In this document: one piece after another, positions 45,310-56,692 of the stretch
Numbering within the stretch: position 1 is the stretch's first letter
Layout of the letters: the number at the start of each line of letters is the position of its first letter
DNA from: Periplaneta americana
Taxonomy: Eukaryota; Arthropoda; Insecta; Blattodea; Blattidae
Direction: 5' to 3'
DNA length: 64,000 nucleotides
Assembly: GCF_040183065.1 (NCBI RefSeq)
Contig: NC_091120.1
Location: forward strand, 188,443,627 to 188,507,626
Program-made: the position numbers and the translations under genes
Notes under the pieces: model-generated
Database searches by the model: none
What the model saw: only the letters and a program-made list of their open reading frames with translations
What the model was told of the DNA's origin: nothing

Positions 45310-45575
45310 ATAATTACGCGTTTTCCTTGTACTCCCCTCTTTCACCTTGTATTTCCCTTGTTTTCCTTGTATTCCACCCTTTCTGCTTCTATTACCCTAG
45401 TATTCCGCCTGTTTCCTTTGTATTTATCTTATTCTCCTTTTATTTCCCATGTTTTCTCTGTATTCCTCTTGTTCTCCTTCTATTTCCCTTTTTCTCATTT
45501 TATTCCCCTTTTTATCCGTGTATTATCCTTGTTCTCCGTGTATTCCCCTTGTTATCCTTGTATTTCCTTGTGTAC
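45310..45575. repeat. pyrimidine-rich degenerate minisatellite
   Basis: Units of about 18-20 bp such as ccttgtattccccttgttct, with no clean consensus. Confidence 0.8.
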
Positions 45576-45630
45576 TACCTTCAGAATTGAACTTCCATGT
45601 AAGGATATTACAGTTAAATTTTGCCAAGTT

Positions 45631-45631
<1 letters not shown>

Positions 45632-45710
<79 letters not shown>
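45632..45710. repeat. (TA)n microsatellite
   Basis: About 39 units. Confidence 0.97.
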
Positions 45711-45713
<3 letters not shown>

Positions 45714-45829
45714 TAAAGACTATACTCTGCTAATGGACTTATAAAATAGGCCGCCTTTTCGTTACCTAAACTGTTTATTCTGTCGATGTGTTGCTCGTGG
45801 TCCGAAACGTTCAAATTTTCAATAGAATG

Positions 45830-46012
45830 TTTGGAAATCAAGCGACATTGAAAGACTGTGGATTGAAAGTATTGTGTCACCCACCATACTCGCCAGATCG
45901 ATCTTGTCGGTCTATTTTCTGTTTCTGAACCTCAAATTAGTACTTGGAACGAAAAATATTCGACAGCAATAATGATGTAAATACATTTTTGTGTCATAAA
46001 TTTCTGAATTTT
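45830..46012 (+). pseudogene. mariner transposase relic around the third catalytic Asp
   Basis: The frame TLKDCGLKVLCHPPYSPDRS matches the mariner HPPYSPDLAPSD motif. A shifted frame follows with YLERKIFDSNNDV. A stop and frameshifts are present. No TIR was identified. Confidence 0.6.
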
Positions 46013-46202
46013 ATTTGAGGAGAGAATATGAAAGCTTCTGGCGCACACCAGTAAAAATTTTGAGTTAAAAGAGGATTGTGTTGAAAAATAAACAGATATC
46101 GATCAACTTTGTGGTGGGCTGAATCCTTATGAAGCTCTGTCTTACTTTTCCATGATATATTATACAGATTTGTAAGTTGGCTTTGTTTCCCGATATATAA
46201 AG

Positions 46203-46783
46203 AGTGAACTGTAAGTAATTTCATTTATTTTAGGGTGTTATTCTTTGAGATATTTTAAACAAAAAAGTTTAACACAATTTTGCTCGTTTGTGCTTCCATT
46301 TCAAAGTAAAAAAAAAGTTTATATGAAACATTTCATAGCGTGTTTTTGGAAGCCATTGGTTCAATTCCTAATATACTCAGTCAATTTAAGAGAGCGGTGT
46401 ATTATGCTAATAAATGATTTAAAGAATTTTAATTTTGAACTTTAAATGTGCAGGTATTTGATTCGAACAAATGTAACTTTTCGTTCTGAAAAGGAATTTT
46501 AAAATGTTACATTTGTTCTGATGAAATTTTTGTACATTTAAGCACAAAACTAAAACTCTTTCAATCATTTATTATCATAATACACTGCTCTCTTAAATTG
46601 ACTGAGCATATTGGGAATTAAATCAATGGCTTTCCCAAAGCACGCTGTGAAATATTTCATATAAAACAATTTTTATCTCGAAAAGGAAGCGAAAACGAGC
46701 AAAATTGTATTATACTTTTTCATTTGAAATATCTCAAAGAATAATCCCCTGACATTAATGACAATATTTACGGTTCAACTTGT
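46203..46783. mobile_element. foldback element (large imperfect palindrome)
   Basis: Arms 46203-46485 and 46500-46783 are inverted copies. They share ttattctttgagatattt, ctcagtcaatttaagagagc and ttgattcgaacaaatgtaac-type sequence, separated by about 15 bp. A single-arm relative lies at 4010-4382. Confidence 0.85.
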
Positions 46784-46874
46784 ATATCACACAATTTTGA
46801 ATTGCAGCAATATAAAATAAACATAATGTAGGCAGCATTACCGATGCAATTCCAAAGACAATTTTAAACACTTA

Positions 46875-47063
46875 GGGCCATATTCATAGACATTCTTAGC
46901 GTGGGCTTCCAGTGGATGATCAGCGAACTAACGTTTTTCGTATTCATAAACCAGTGTTTGCAATATGATATGATATGAATCCTGTACAAGTAATCAGCCT
47001 ATAGCCGGGGCTAGTTTAGCACGCTCGTAGCGCGGGCTAGAGAAATGTCTATGCATAGCACCC
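46875..47063. mobile_element. MITE with GGG-type TIRs, copy B
   Basis: The left end gggccatattcatagacatt and the right end aatgtctatgcatagcaccc. The flanking triplets tta/cta are a 2/3 match. It is inverted relative to the copy at 12205-12387. Confidence 0.75.
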
Positions 47064-47383
47064 CTAGAATACAAGTAGGCCTATATAATTATATCGTACT
47101 TTAGTTTTGATGAACCTATTCTTCTGGTTTACCGCAAACTGAAAATTTTACGGAAACTTAATGGAATGGAATGTTGAAAATGTGAAGATTTAATGTTTGA
47201 TATTTTCACAAACGTCTTACATGGGAATTCTTTTCTCGCGACTTGTGTTTTTTTTTTTTTTCTTAAGCTCAGTTTCTACTTTTGACCAAAATCTGGGATT
47301 TCGGTGCTCTAATTTTTTAAGAATATGGATTTTCTTATGCCGTTTGACTTTCCGTCCTCTTACGTGCCTATAAAATATTTCTC
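47064..47383. other. unassigned sequence
   Basis: Nothing recognised. Confidence 0.3.
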
Positions 47384-47387
47384 TTAA

Positions 47388-47822
47388 GGGGAGGCAGAGG
47401 TGAATATTCTAAAATTCACAAAATTTATCCGATTTGTTTGAAAATTGATCATGGGTACTAAGTATGTTATTAGTAATGGACATACCAAGTTTCAACTTTC
47501 TAAGTACAATAGTTCTGTAAATATTTATAATTTTATAAAACTTTGTATCGTTTGATATAAAATGCTCCATGCACCATATTGTAAGAAATGTTCAATATTT
47601 CTTTTTATTTATATGTTCAGAGAAGGTATATAAATAATGATAAGTATTAGTTTATTATGGGAATTATATAGTAATACAGTTATCTTTGTTTTAATTCATA
47701 TTTTTAAGGGCACAAAATCAAAAACTAACATCGGAATATGAAAATAAAGATAATAAAAATGGAAAAAACCAAATTTTCATTTTTTCTTCAGTTTTATTCG
47801 AAAATTTTACCTCTGCCTCCCT
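47388..47822. mobile_element. TTAA-flanked element with GGGGAGGCAGAGGT ends
   Basis: The left end ggggaggcagaggtgaa and the right end tttacctctgcctccc, with TTAA at 47384-47387 and 47823-47826. At 435 bp it has no coding capacity. A TTAA target suits piggyBac or Kolobok; the G-rich end favours Kolobok by inference. Confidence 0.75.
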
Positions 47823-47826
47823 TTAA

Positions 47827-48490
47827 ATTCTTGAGCGGATTTGTCTTCAGTGTTCACACAAAATAATTTAGCAATTATCAAAGATAATTTTCAGTATAAA
47901 AACAAACATGAAGTCATCTTGGAATTTAGAGGGTTTTAGGAATAGTTTGCAACTATTCAATTACTTAAATATAAATAAAATTATTTGTGTCAACGGTAAA
48001 TAAAGACCTGTATATTTGTGTAAATTGTGTTAACATGCCAGAAGCCTCATAAACTCTCTGTTTAGTGATATTATAAGCCAGAATGTGTGAACTGCAGGCG
48101 GTTGGGATCCGGTACAATCCGGATCGAGGGTTCGACTTATCGTTCACCCACTTCACCTATCCTTTCCTCCGCAATGTCAAACACTACCTTTACTCTAATT
48201 AAGTTAACTGCCCTTCAGGGCAACGCCCTTCGGGGATTTCGTTCTTGTATTCCCAGGAGATTTTGCTCACGATAGCAACGTCAAAAGTGTCTGGAAAAAA
48301 GTTTCTGCAAGGGGTTCAGGTTTGCGTCTCACGCAAATTCTAATACACTTCCTCTAATTTATCCTCGCTTGTACTGTATACACGATACAGTCTCCGTGTA
48401 TTTTCTGGATGGTGAGAGTGACTGTGTGGACTTATTGTAAACTGAAGAGGGGTAAATACGGAGTCACGAAGATGATACTTACTCTGTTAT
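47827..48490. other. unassigned sequence
   Basis: No feature recognised. Confidence 0.3.
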
Positions 48491-48496
48491 TACCTA

Positions 48497-48700
48497 TACA
48501 GGGTGTTTCAAAAGTAATGGTAAAAAAATTTAAGGATAAGTAAGAATGAGAAGAAGCGAAAACGTTCCAGTAAACAAGGGTCCGTAAATAAAATAATGCC
48601 ATTTGTACTGCTTGGGACCCCTGAATACAAACTAGAAGAGATTGTTGTACCTTGAGACACTTTTCACAGTTTTTTTTTTTTTTTTTAATTTTGGTAAATG
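48497..48700. mobile_element. possible left end of a Tc1/mariner-like MITE
   Basis: The sequence cagggtgtttcaaaagtaat is typical of Tc1/mariner-group TIRs and follows ta. No matching right end was found. Confidence 0.35.
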
Positions 48701-48853
48701 AAATTTTTAAAATGGAAAAGTGCTTGAAATAATTATTAAAGATTCCTTTACAACTTCCTGTACCTATTTTTCCTCTTTTTCAGATCTACTAACGATGGAA
48801 AAAATAAAATGACGAGATATGTAATGTGTTCAAAGGTACAACAGGTTCATGTA

Positions 48854-49759
48854 CAGGCTTCGAGACTTCGGACCCAATAGAGCAGCTCAGTGGAAAATCC
48901 GCATAACGGCGTACTGAGTATAGGGGTAAAGCGTACAGTGGATGGGGTACTGTAGAATGAATGCCAACAAATACGCAAAGAAAAACGTTCTGGATTTGAA
49001 GGTTCTGACGAATAATTTGGTTTTCATACCAACTGTGTCTGAAACTATTACACGGTTAGAAAAGTCAGAGCAAGAGATACCGGAAGGCCTGAAATTAATT
49101 TAGAAAATGATGCAGAGAATTAATGAGACATCAAGTACATCGGTACTGAACGTGTAAAACAGAAGTGGTAATCAATTTGATGTAAAAATAACGGATATGG
49201 AATATTGTGTAACATAAACAGCAAATTAGTGGACATAGTGTCACCGAGAATAAAGGACTGTTTCTTAGAGACTGCAGTGATGTTAGGTTTTTTCGTTTTG
49301 CTCCTATCACGCCATGCGACTTAGAGCGCAGCTTTTCACAGTACAAACTTTATTTGGCAGATAACCGAAAAAGATTTACTTTTGAGAAATTGAGAATGTA
49401 TCTTGTAGTACATTGCAAATAGGTACTGTAACTGCACTTCCTAAAGACGACCAATAGGATAAATGAAAAAAATTAAAATTGCTACATGCTTATTTCCACC
49501 ATTAACACTTTGCATAATTAAACACAAATGCTTATAAAAGATAGGAGAATAAATGCTTTTCACATTCTTTTGACATTGTCATTGTGTAATGTATATTTAC
49601 TTTCAGAATGTACATATCTGTGTTCCCCCATACTACCGTACTCTACTCTAAATAGCAACGTTATTATCTCAACACATCTCTATCTACCTGCAGTGAGTCA
49701 ACAACCTATAGTGCATGCACAGTAAACTTATTGTATCGGGTCCAAAGTCTCGAAGCCTT
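48854..49759 (+). mobile_element. hAT-6 with transposase relic
   Basis: The left end caggcttcgagacttcgg and the right end ccaaagtctcgaagcctt are inverted, with TSDs ttcatgta (48846-48853) and ttcttgta (49760-49767), a 7/8 match. The interior encodes a decayed transposase. Confidence 0.8.
48990..49422 (+). pseudogene. hAT-6 transposase C-terminal relic (CGGBP1-like)
   Basis: The frame reads LDLKVLTNNLVFIPTVSETI and TRLEKSEQEIPEGLKLI, a stop, then KMMQRINETSSTSV. After degenerate sequence, the frame from about 49287 gives FFRFAPITPCDLERSFSQYK, LYLADNRKRFTFEKLRMYLV and VHCK, then a stop. The last part is the conserved hAT dimerisation motif (APITSCDVERSFSxYK...VVHC). Several stops disrupt it. 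It matches the family of hAT-1 and hAT-2. Confidence 0.8.
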
Positions 49760-49848
49760 TTCTTGTACCTTGGAACATAGCGTCTTGTACCTTGGAACAC
49801 ATGGAATATAGGTGGGAAGACAGCTGTAAAAACTGACAATATATTTAA

Positions 49849-50565
49849 GGGGTTAGGTACAGCTTACAGCAGTAAAATTTTGAAAATATTCAACATTTTT
49901 TTCCGCCATTACTGTATCTTGTACAATAATGAAAATTAGTATGTGTAAACCATTGTCCTTCTGCTATATGAAAAAATATTTTTACGATTTAAAAAAAAAA
50001 ATTTACATTTTTGTTTTCAAAATTCAGTTCACTGTGCAGTGATGAAGCGTATCCCACATAACTAAAAAAAACTATTCAACATTCTGTGATGAAATATTTT
50101 GTGTGTATTTATGCATGTCATATCTACAATATGATGCAAGATCACTTCTCTACATTTGATATATTGTCTGATAAAAAAAATTCATTTAAAAAAAAGTTCA
50201 AATATCAGTAATTTCTTCTAACACAAAATAAAAAAAATATTATTTATTATGGAATGCAGTTGAAAGAGCATGATATTGTAAACATGTATTTTAGCAATAA
50301 CGTAAAAGAGGGAGAACATGAAAAAGTTAACAAGTTTATGAGTTGTGAGGGAAACCATTACTGCACAGTAAACTTCCACCATTTTCAATTTTGAAAAAAA
50401 ATATATATATATATATAATTTTTATAGTAAAAATATTTTTTTAATATAGCAGAAGGATAGTGTTTTACACATACTAATTTTCACTATTGTGCAAGATACA
50501 GTAATGAAGGAAAAAAATGTTGAACATTTCCAAAAATTTTACTGCTGTAAGCTGTACGTAACACC
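49849..50565. mobile_element. TTAA-flanked element with TIRs of about 130 bp
   Basis: Arms 49849-49975 and 50445-50565 share gtacagcttacagcagtaaa, ttcattactgtatcttg-type sequence and ccttctgctatat. TTAA lies at 49845-49848 and 50566-50569. The interior is AT-rich and noncoding. Confidence 0.8.
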
Positions 50566-50574
50566 TTAAAATAT

Positions 50575-50734
50575 ATTTTCTATATAAACCAGAGCAGGCT
50601 TCTCTGATTGAGATTTTATTCCCTGGAGGAGCAGTAACTGCTTCAACAGCTTTCTTCAAGGCATCCGGATCAATTGGGGACCTCTTAACTCCAGACTTAC
50701 TTCGTGGCATGATCTTAAAATAAAATAAAAACAA
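50575..50734 (-). pseudogene. pogo/Tigger-type N-terminal HTH fragment
   Basis: The frame reads MPRSKSGVKRSPIDPDALKK, AVEAVTAPPGNKISIREACS and GLYRKY. It resembles the psq/CENP-B-like helix-turn-helix start of pogo-group transposases. Homology ends near 50575, next to the TTAA element. The rest of the transposase is not seen. Confidence 0.55.
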
Positions 50735-50815
50735 AAACCGATAGTATTATGTATCTTGGAACATGTTTAATGGTACAAGATGTTTTGTGTTCCAAGGTAC
50801 AAGAGGGTGCACGTT

Positions 50816-51160
50816 TAAACAAATATGGCTGCCAAAACTAGAGAGTCAAATAAATCATGGAAATTGACGTATGTTAGGCCTGTTACTCACCAGATGATAG
50901 GGAACACACCGTTCTTAATTGATAGTTACAAATACAATTTGGTCTCGTATTAGAAAACATTGTAACACGAAATATTTACTTTTGGTACTAAAGAAATTGT
51001 TCTGTCCACACAATAATAAATAAATCAAACGGAAACTACGACCAGAGCTACTTAGTGGTTTTCTCTACAATTTAGAGTAAGGTCCGAAAGTCTTGTTTGT
51101 ATGTTTGATGTGCATCCATTTTGAACATGTCATAACAGATGTGTGACAATGGTTGATACT
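50816..51160. other. unassigned sequence
   Basis: Nothing recognised. Confidence 0.3.
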
Positions 51161-51164
51161 TTAC

Positions 51165-51352
51165 GTTCCAGCTTGTATAGTGATCCAGAACATCAGTATG
51201 GGACCATCATTGTCGCGGCACAAAATGATGCGGAGCCATGTCCTGTGTGAAATTTTCCGTAGCAAAGGCGGTGTGATTTCCCTGAATGCCTCCCTAACAG
51301 CTTGCTTCAAATCTTCAATTATCTGGTATCGATGTTTCGAGACACGCTGCTT
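51165..51352 (-). pseudogene. probable DNA-transposon transposase C-terminal relic
   Basis: The minus frame reads RYQIIEDLKQAVREAFREIT and PLLRKISHRTWLRIILC. This resembles the ELKxxIRxxFxxITPxxL...C region at the C-terminus of Tc1/mariner-group transposases. It abuts a truncated LINE-A, with an open frame across the junction that is coincidental. Confidence 0.45.
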
Positions 51353-52275
51353 AATTATTTCATTTCGTAGAATATTCTGGTCACGAGACATAGTCATAGT
51401 CTTTGTCTTTTCGGGGTTCACTTCCAAACCTATCGCTTTACTTCCGTGTTTACCCTAATCGTTTGTGGATTTTCCCCTAACATATTCACGTCATCCGCAT
51501 AGACAAGCAGCTGATGTAACCCGTTCAATTCCAAACCCTGTGTGTTATCCTGAAATTTCTTAATGACATATTCTAGAGCGAAGTTAAAAAGTAAAGGTGA
51601 TAGTGCATCTCCCTGCTTTAGCCCGCAGTGAATTGGAAAAACATCAGATAAAAACTGGTCTATACGGACTCTGCTGTAAGTTTCTCTGAGACACATTTTA
51701 ATTAATCGAACTAGTTTCTTGGGAATACCAAATTCAATAAGAATATTATGTAAAACTTCTCTCTTAACCGAGTCAAATGCTTTTTTAAATCTATGAATAA
51801 CTGATGTACTGTACCTTTGTAGTCCCATATTTTCTCCAATATCTGTCGAATACAAAAATCTGATCAATAGTTGATCTATTACGCCTAAAACCACACTTAC
51901 GATCCCCAATAATTTCATCTACATATAGAGTTAATCTTCTCGAAAGAATATTGGACAAAATTTTGTACGACGTCAACAAAAGTGATATTCCTCGAATGTT
52001 ACTACAGTTGGTTTTGTCCCTCTTCTTAAAAATGGACTCCTACCATTGTTCTGGTACAATTTCCTTTTCCCAAATAGCAAGTACAATCTTATAAATTTCG
52101 CTAGATAATGCGTTGTATAAATTCTGCTGGAATTTGGTCGATACCTGGAGACTTGTACTTTTTCAGTTTTTCTATCGCAATTTCGACTTCAGAAAGTGTG
52201 GGTTCGAGTATAAATGGCTCAGCAGTTTGTATTTGAATTTCGTCCTGATCATTTCTATTACAATCTACCCTTAAG
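51353..52275 (-). pseudogene. LINE-A reverse transcriptase fragment with YADD
   Basis: The minus strand encodes [91 protein letters not shown] and [24 protein letters not shown] is the polymerase active site, and [10 protein letters not shown] and RRNRSTIDQ are standard non-LTR RT motifs. Frameshifts fall near 51800-51860 and 51990. Both the endonuclease and the C-terminal tail are missing. Confidence 0.88.
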
Positions 52276-52635
52276 TACTAAATATGATAACATGTCACTG
52301 ATAAATTCGACCTTTTTCACTGTTAGTTGTATGAATAAAGAATCCTGTTCCTAATTGGTGATTATTGTTTCCTTACCAATAGTACAACAAGTAATCTCCT
52401 ATTGGCAGTATGTCATTCTCTTCTAGCCTAGCCTCTTGTACTCCCACAAAGTCTATTCTTTTGCTACTAACATTACCCCAAGTTAACAGTTACATTTTTT
52501 TATTTTATTTTATGAATGAGGCATAAAGATGAAAGGCAAGCGGCCATGGGAAAGATGGATAGACAAAATTAAAAGAATCCTGCAGGAACGGTAATAGACC
52601 CTATGAATAGGTAGAAAATATACAAAAGAATACTT
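52276..52635. other. unassigned sequence
   Basis: The stretch aagcggccatgggaaagatg near 52540 has a LINE-tail flavour; otherwise nothing. Confidence 0.3.
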
Positions 52636-52639
52636 AGGC

Positions 52640-53300
52640 CTACTTGCTTACAAATGGCTTTTAAGGAACGCTCAGGTTCATTGCCGCCCTCACATAAGCC
52701 CGCCATCGGTCCCTATCCTATGCAAGATTTAGCCAGTCTCTATCATCATATCCCACCTCCCTCAAATCCAGTTTAATAATATCCTCTCATCTACGTCTCG
52801 GCCTCCCTAAAGGTCTTTTTCTCTTCGGTCTCCCAGCTAACACTCTATATGCATTTCTGGATTCGCCCGTACGTGCTACATGTCCTGCCCATCTCAAACG
52901 TCTGGATTTAATGTTCCTAATTATGTCAGGTGAAGAACACAATGCGTGCAGTTCTGCGTTGTGTAACTTTCTCCATTATCCTGTAACTTCATTCCTCTTA
53001 GCTCCAAATATTTTCCTAAGAACCTTATTCTCAAACACTCTTAATCTCTGTTCCTCTCTCAAATTGAGAGTCCAAGTTTCACAACCATAAAGAACAACCG
53101 GTAATATAACTGTTTTATGAATTCTAACTTTCAGATTTTTTGATAGCAGACTAGATGACAAAAGCTTCCCAACCGAATAATAACAGGCATTTCCCATATT
53201 TATTCTGCGTTTAATTTCCTCCCGAGTATCATTTATATTTGTTACTGTTGCTACAAAATATTTCAATTTTTCTACCTCTTCGAAAGATAAATGTCCAATA
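52640..53300 (-). pseudogene. LINE-A 3' fragment
   Basis: The minus strand encodes LSFEEVEKLKYFVATVTNIN, GNACYYSVGKLLSSSLLSKN, YGCETWTLNLREEQRLRVFE and FGAKRNEVTG. A frame break near 52978 follows, then the degraded tail to 52640. No tail repeat or TSD was found. Confidence 0.82.
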
Positions 53301-53373
53301 ATTTTAGCATGGAAAAGTAGAGACAATTGGAGGCATAATTGAAATCGACCTTCCAAGGAAGAAACGATAAGAT

Positions 53374-53432
53374 GCTGGTGGTGGTGGTGGTGGTGGTGGT
53401 GGTGGTGGTGGTGGTGGTGGTGGTGGTGGTAG
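53374..53432. repeat. (TGG)n microsatellite
   Basis: About 19 units. Confidence 0.95.
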
Positions 53433-53440
53433 TGGTCAGA

Positions 53441-54285
53441 TGCTATAAAATTAACATACTGTAATTTGTTTCACTTTTTCTGAAACGTACTGTTACTACA
53501 AAACTTTCTGCATGTTCACGTTCAGTAATGGAATAAGATAGTCTGCTGGTAAACCTAAAAACCCGAGCCTTAATTACAACATTACGTAGGTAAACATAAG
53601 AACGCACAACTTTGTCCTTTGAAAGCCGCACGTCCACAGAGACGTGAACCAGACGTTGATGGATTTCTTGTTGACGGTCTGGTGCTAATCAAACGTGGGT
53701 GCAGTTCTGAACTATCTTAACGAGAGAAGCGGAAAATTACTGTCCTCTGTTTTTTTTCATATCAGGGGAGTGAGGGACCTCACATAAATGTCAGATATCT
53801 GGCTTCAGGAACTTTCCAAACTCGATATCCAACCTGTTTGCACGTTCTCATCTGTATTTAGTACATCTTACCTTGGTAAGCAGCGGAATCTGGGGAGATT
53901 GTCTTCTTATTGTAAGGCAAACACAAAGGCTTCATTAGTCAATGACCTTGGAGGCTGTATTGTTATTTGTGAGTATAGGAATTTACGAGACGTAGAGCAG
54001 AATTCATTTAAATGAGTGTAATATTTAAGTTATAAATTAAAAGTGTCACTAATTTCTGTTTCCATTCTATAAACAACAGTTATATAAGATCTATGGCCGA
54101 ATTCATACTGAACACTTATAAATTAGTGATACTTCTATCAGCACTCAAACTCATTTCATATTCATAATTGTCCCCCCCTCACAAATGAGTGAACAAATGA
54201 GAACTCATTCCAATAAGTGAGCTAGAATGGACGCTAAGTGTTATTCATATTGATTTCTGACCAGACTAGTTGTTCTTCAGATAAC
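53441..54285. other. unassigned sequence
   Basis: Symmetric words near 54090-54245 (attcatactgaacactta, aagtgttattcatattga) hint at a MITE, too weakly to call. Confidence 0.3.
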
Positions 54286-54292
54286 TAATGAA

Positions 54293-54294
<2 letters not shown>

Positions 54295-54332
<38 letters not shown>

Positions 54333-54396
54333 TTATTATTATCGTTATCATTACTATTGTTTTATCATTATTATTATTCTTTTTATCATCACTATT

Positions 54397-54432
<36 letters not shown>

Positions 54433-55135
54433 GTTTCATCATCATTATCATTATTATTTTTGTTTTTTCATCATTATCATTATTATAATTGTTATTATTG
54501 TTTTATCATCATTATCATTATTATTATTGTTTTATCATCATTATTATTGTTTTTATCATCATTATTATTGTTTTATCATTATTATTGTTTTTATCATTAT
54601 TGTTTTTATCATCATTATTATTGTTTTTATCATCATTATTATTGTTTTATCATCATTATTATTGTTTTTATCATCATTATTATTGTTTTTATCATCATTA
54701 TCATTATTATTATTGTCATTATTGTTTTATTATCATTATTATTGTTGTTTTATCATTATTATTATTATTATTGCTTTTATAATCATTATTATTATTGTTT
54801 ATCATCATTATCATTATTATTATTATTGTTTTATCATCATTATCATTATTATTGTTTTTATCATTATCATTATTATTATTATTGTTTTATTATTATTATT
54901 GTTTTATCATTATTATTATTATTTCTTTTATCATCATTATCATTATTGTTTTTATCATCATTATTATCATTATCATTATTATTGTTGTTTTTATCATTAT
55001 CATTGTTATTATTGTTTTATTATCATTATTATTGTTGTTTTTATCATTATTATCATTATTATTATTATTGTTTTATCATTATTATTGTATTATTATTATT
55101 ATTGTTGTTTTCGTCATCATTAGCATTATTATTGT
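54295..55135. repeat. (TAG)n then long imperfect (ATT/ATC/GTTTT) tract
   Basis: A (TAG)n run at 54296-54331 is followed by about 800 bp of attatt, atcatc and gttttatc units. Overlapping frames read I, F, Y and H runs and are not genes. Confidence 0.95.
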
Positions 55136-55169
55136 TATTGTTTTGCATCCAGATGAACTAAAACTATCA

Positions 55170-55380
55170 ACTTGCACAACAGTGAATGCGGTTTTTTAAT
55201 GTCTGTATTTTTAGATTTTCCATACTGTAAAATATTGCCTGTAATATTATCTCTTTATTGTTTTCCTTACTGTGGTACCATCGCAATCTTCTTTGTTTAA
55301 TTGCTTCAATTATTTCTTCTTCATTTTCTATTAACCCTTCTATGTTTGTATTTTTTATATCTGGAGAGTTCCGATGCAAC
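55170..55380 (-). pseudogene. LINE C-terminal fragment
   Basis: The minus frame reads RNSPDIKNTNIEGLIENEEE and IIEAIKQRRLRWYHSKENN. It resembles the Arg-rich RRLRWYGH stretch of LINE polymerase tails, with a disrupted H motif. Confidence 0.5.
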
Positions 55381-55477
55381 AGAGGTGGGATACATAAGAT
55401 AGAAATCCATGGAAGAACATTTTAAAAAATCGGAGACAGGTTCTTTAATGCAATTTATTTATATTTTGTAGTGTGAA

Positions 55478-55750
55478 TACGGTGGTGTAGTGGTTACACG
55501 TCCGCATTATTTTCGAGAGGTCTGGGTTGGAGTCCAGGATCCGGCTACCCAGACTTGGGTTTCTCGTGGTCTCCCACGTCTCTCTGAGTGAACGCTGGGA
55601 TAGTACCAATTGTTTCCTTCCCAATCCTATAAGCTCTCATATCTTAACCTAATTTCGTATGTCATCTCAACTTCCGTTACAGGCTGACCATGTGTCCATG
55701 TTAATTTTCATTAGAGCCAGATACCCAGCTGCTGAAGCCGTTAGCCCTCA
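55478..55750 (+). mobile_element. tRNA-derived SINE of another family
   Basis: The head ggtggtgtagtggttacac is A-box-like and gtctgggttggagtcc is B-box-like, recalling a tRNA-Glu-type promoter. A non-tRNA body follows. The boundaries are uncertain. Confidence 0.55.
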
Positions 55751-55858
55751 CAACCCGCAGTTTATATTATTTAGTCACTTATGAATTTATAATTTTATTG
55801 TATTGCAGGATGCTTTTATGATTTAGATTGACTAATTATGTGGAAAACCTATAAACAT

Positions 55859-56112
55859 CTTGTCCACACCTGTGGAATAACGGTTAGCGCGTATGGCCAC
55901 GAAACCAGGTGGCCCGGGTTCGATTCCCGGTTGGGGAAAGTTACCTAGTTGAGGTTTTTTCCAGGGTTTTCCCTTAATTCAATATGAGCAAATGTGGGTA
56001 AATATCGGTGCTGGACCCCGAACTCATTTCCCCGGCATTATCACTTTCATCTCATTCAGACGCTAAATAACCTAAGATGTTGATAAAGCATCGTAAAATA
56101 AAATACTTAAAT
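55859..56112 (+). mobile_element. SINE-1, full length
   Basis: Begins tccacacctgtggaataacg and has the B box gggttcgattcccgg. It ends in the shared 3' domain gacgctaaataacc ... ttgataaagcatcg and taaaataaaat. Same family as 18962-19214. No clear TSD. Confidence 0.85.
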
Positions 56113-56189
56113 AGAGACACCTTAGGGATTTGAGATGGACCGCGTGGAAAACCATGAGGCACGAAGTTCATCTTACACTTTTGTTCATT

Positions 56190-56550
56190 CCAGGTCCATT
56201 CGTCCATAGCACAAAGTCCGATATACAGAAAGTCCACTATAAAAATGTCCACAACTAAAATGTCCAATAAAATAAAGCCAGTAGTCAAAATGTCCAATAT
56301 GCAGAAATTTCCGCAACTCAAAATGTTCAATATAGGCTATAGAAATGTCCACAAGTCAAAATGTTTATAGAAATGTCCACAAATCAAAATGTCCAATAAA
56401 CCGCACCGTATTAAAAATGCAATATTTCCACTTCTACTTAAGATAGGTCAGTGAAAATTTTAGCGTTCATTAAGTAGATTTCAAGTCATACATAAATATG
56501 AGAATTAAACCTTTAGTGCTAATGGTTTGTCCACAAGCCAAATGTCCAAT
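56190..56550. repeat. cluster of TGTCCA motifs
   Basis: More than twelve aatgtcca or agtcca words in one orientation at 15-30 bp spacing. Confidence 0.65.
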
Positions 56551-56597
56551 ATATGTTATGTACAGAGAAGATTATTCGACATTTTGTTTGGAGAGCA

Positions 56598-56692
56598 TCA
56601 TTTCGTCAAATACCATTTCCCTATTACCAATTCCATCGACGCTAAATAACCCAGTAGTTGATACAGCATCCTTAAATAACCAAGTAAAAATC
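56598..56692 (+). mobile_element. SINE-2 3' fragment
   Basis: Contains catcgacgctaaataaccc and gttgatacagcatcct, matching the 3' half of the SINE at 58113-58368. Confidence 0.65.

Noticed and set aside
51161..51427. 88-codon fusion of a LINE and a transposase
   Set aside because: The frame is open across a junction of two truncated elements by chance; neither part is complete.
54080..54260. MITE with attcatactgaac/aagtgttattcat ends
   Set aside because: The inverted match is too short and offset, and no TSD is visible.
54431..55199. Overlapping I/F/Y/H-rich frames
   Set aside because: Imperfect ATT/ATC simple sequence open in several frames at once.
55859..56000. Functional tRNA genes (also at 18962-19214, 58113-58368 and 55478)
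   Set aside because: A and B boxes are present, but the segments continue into shared SINE bodies with TSDs and lack clean cloverleaf ends.
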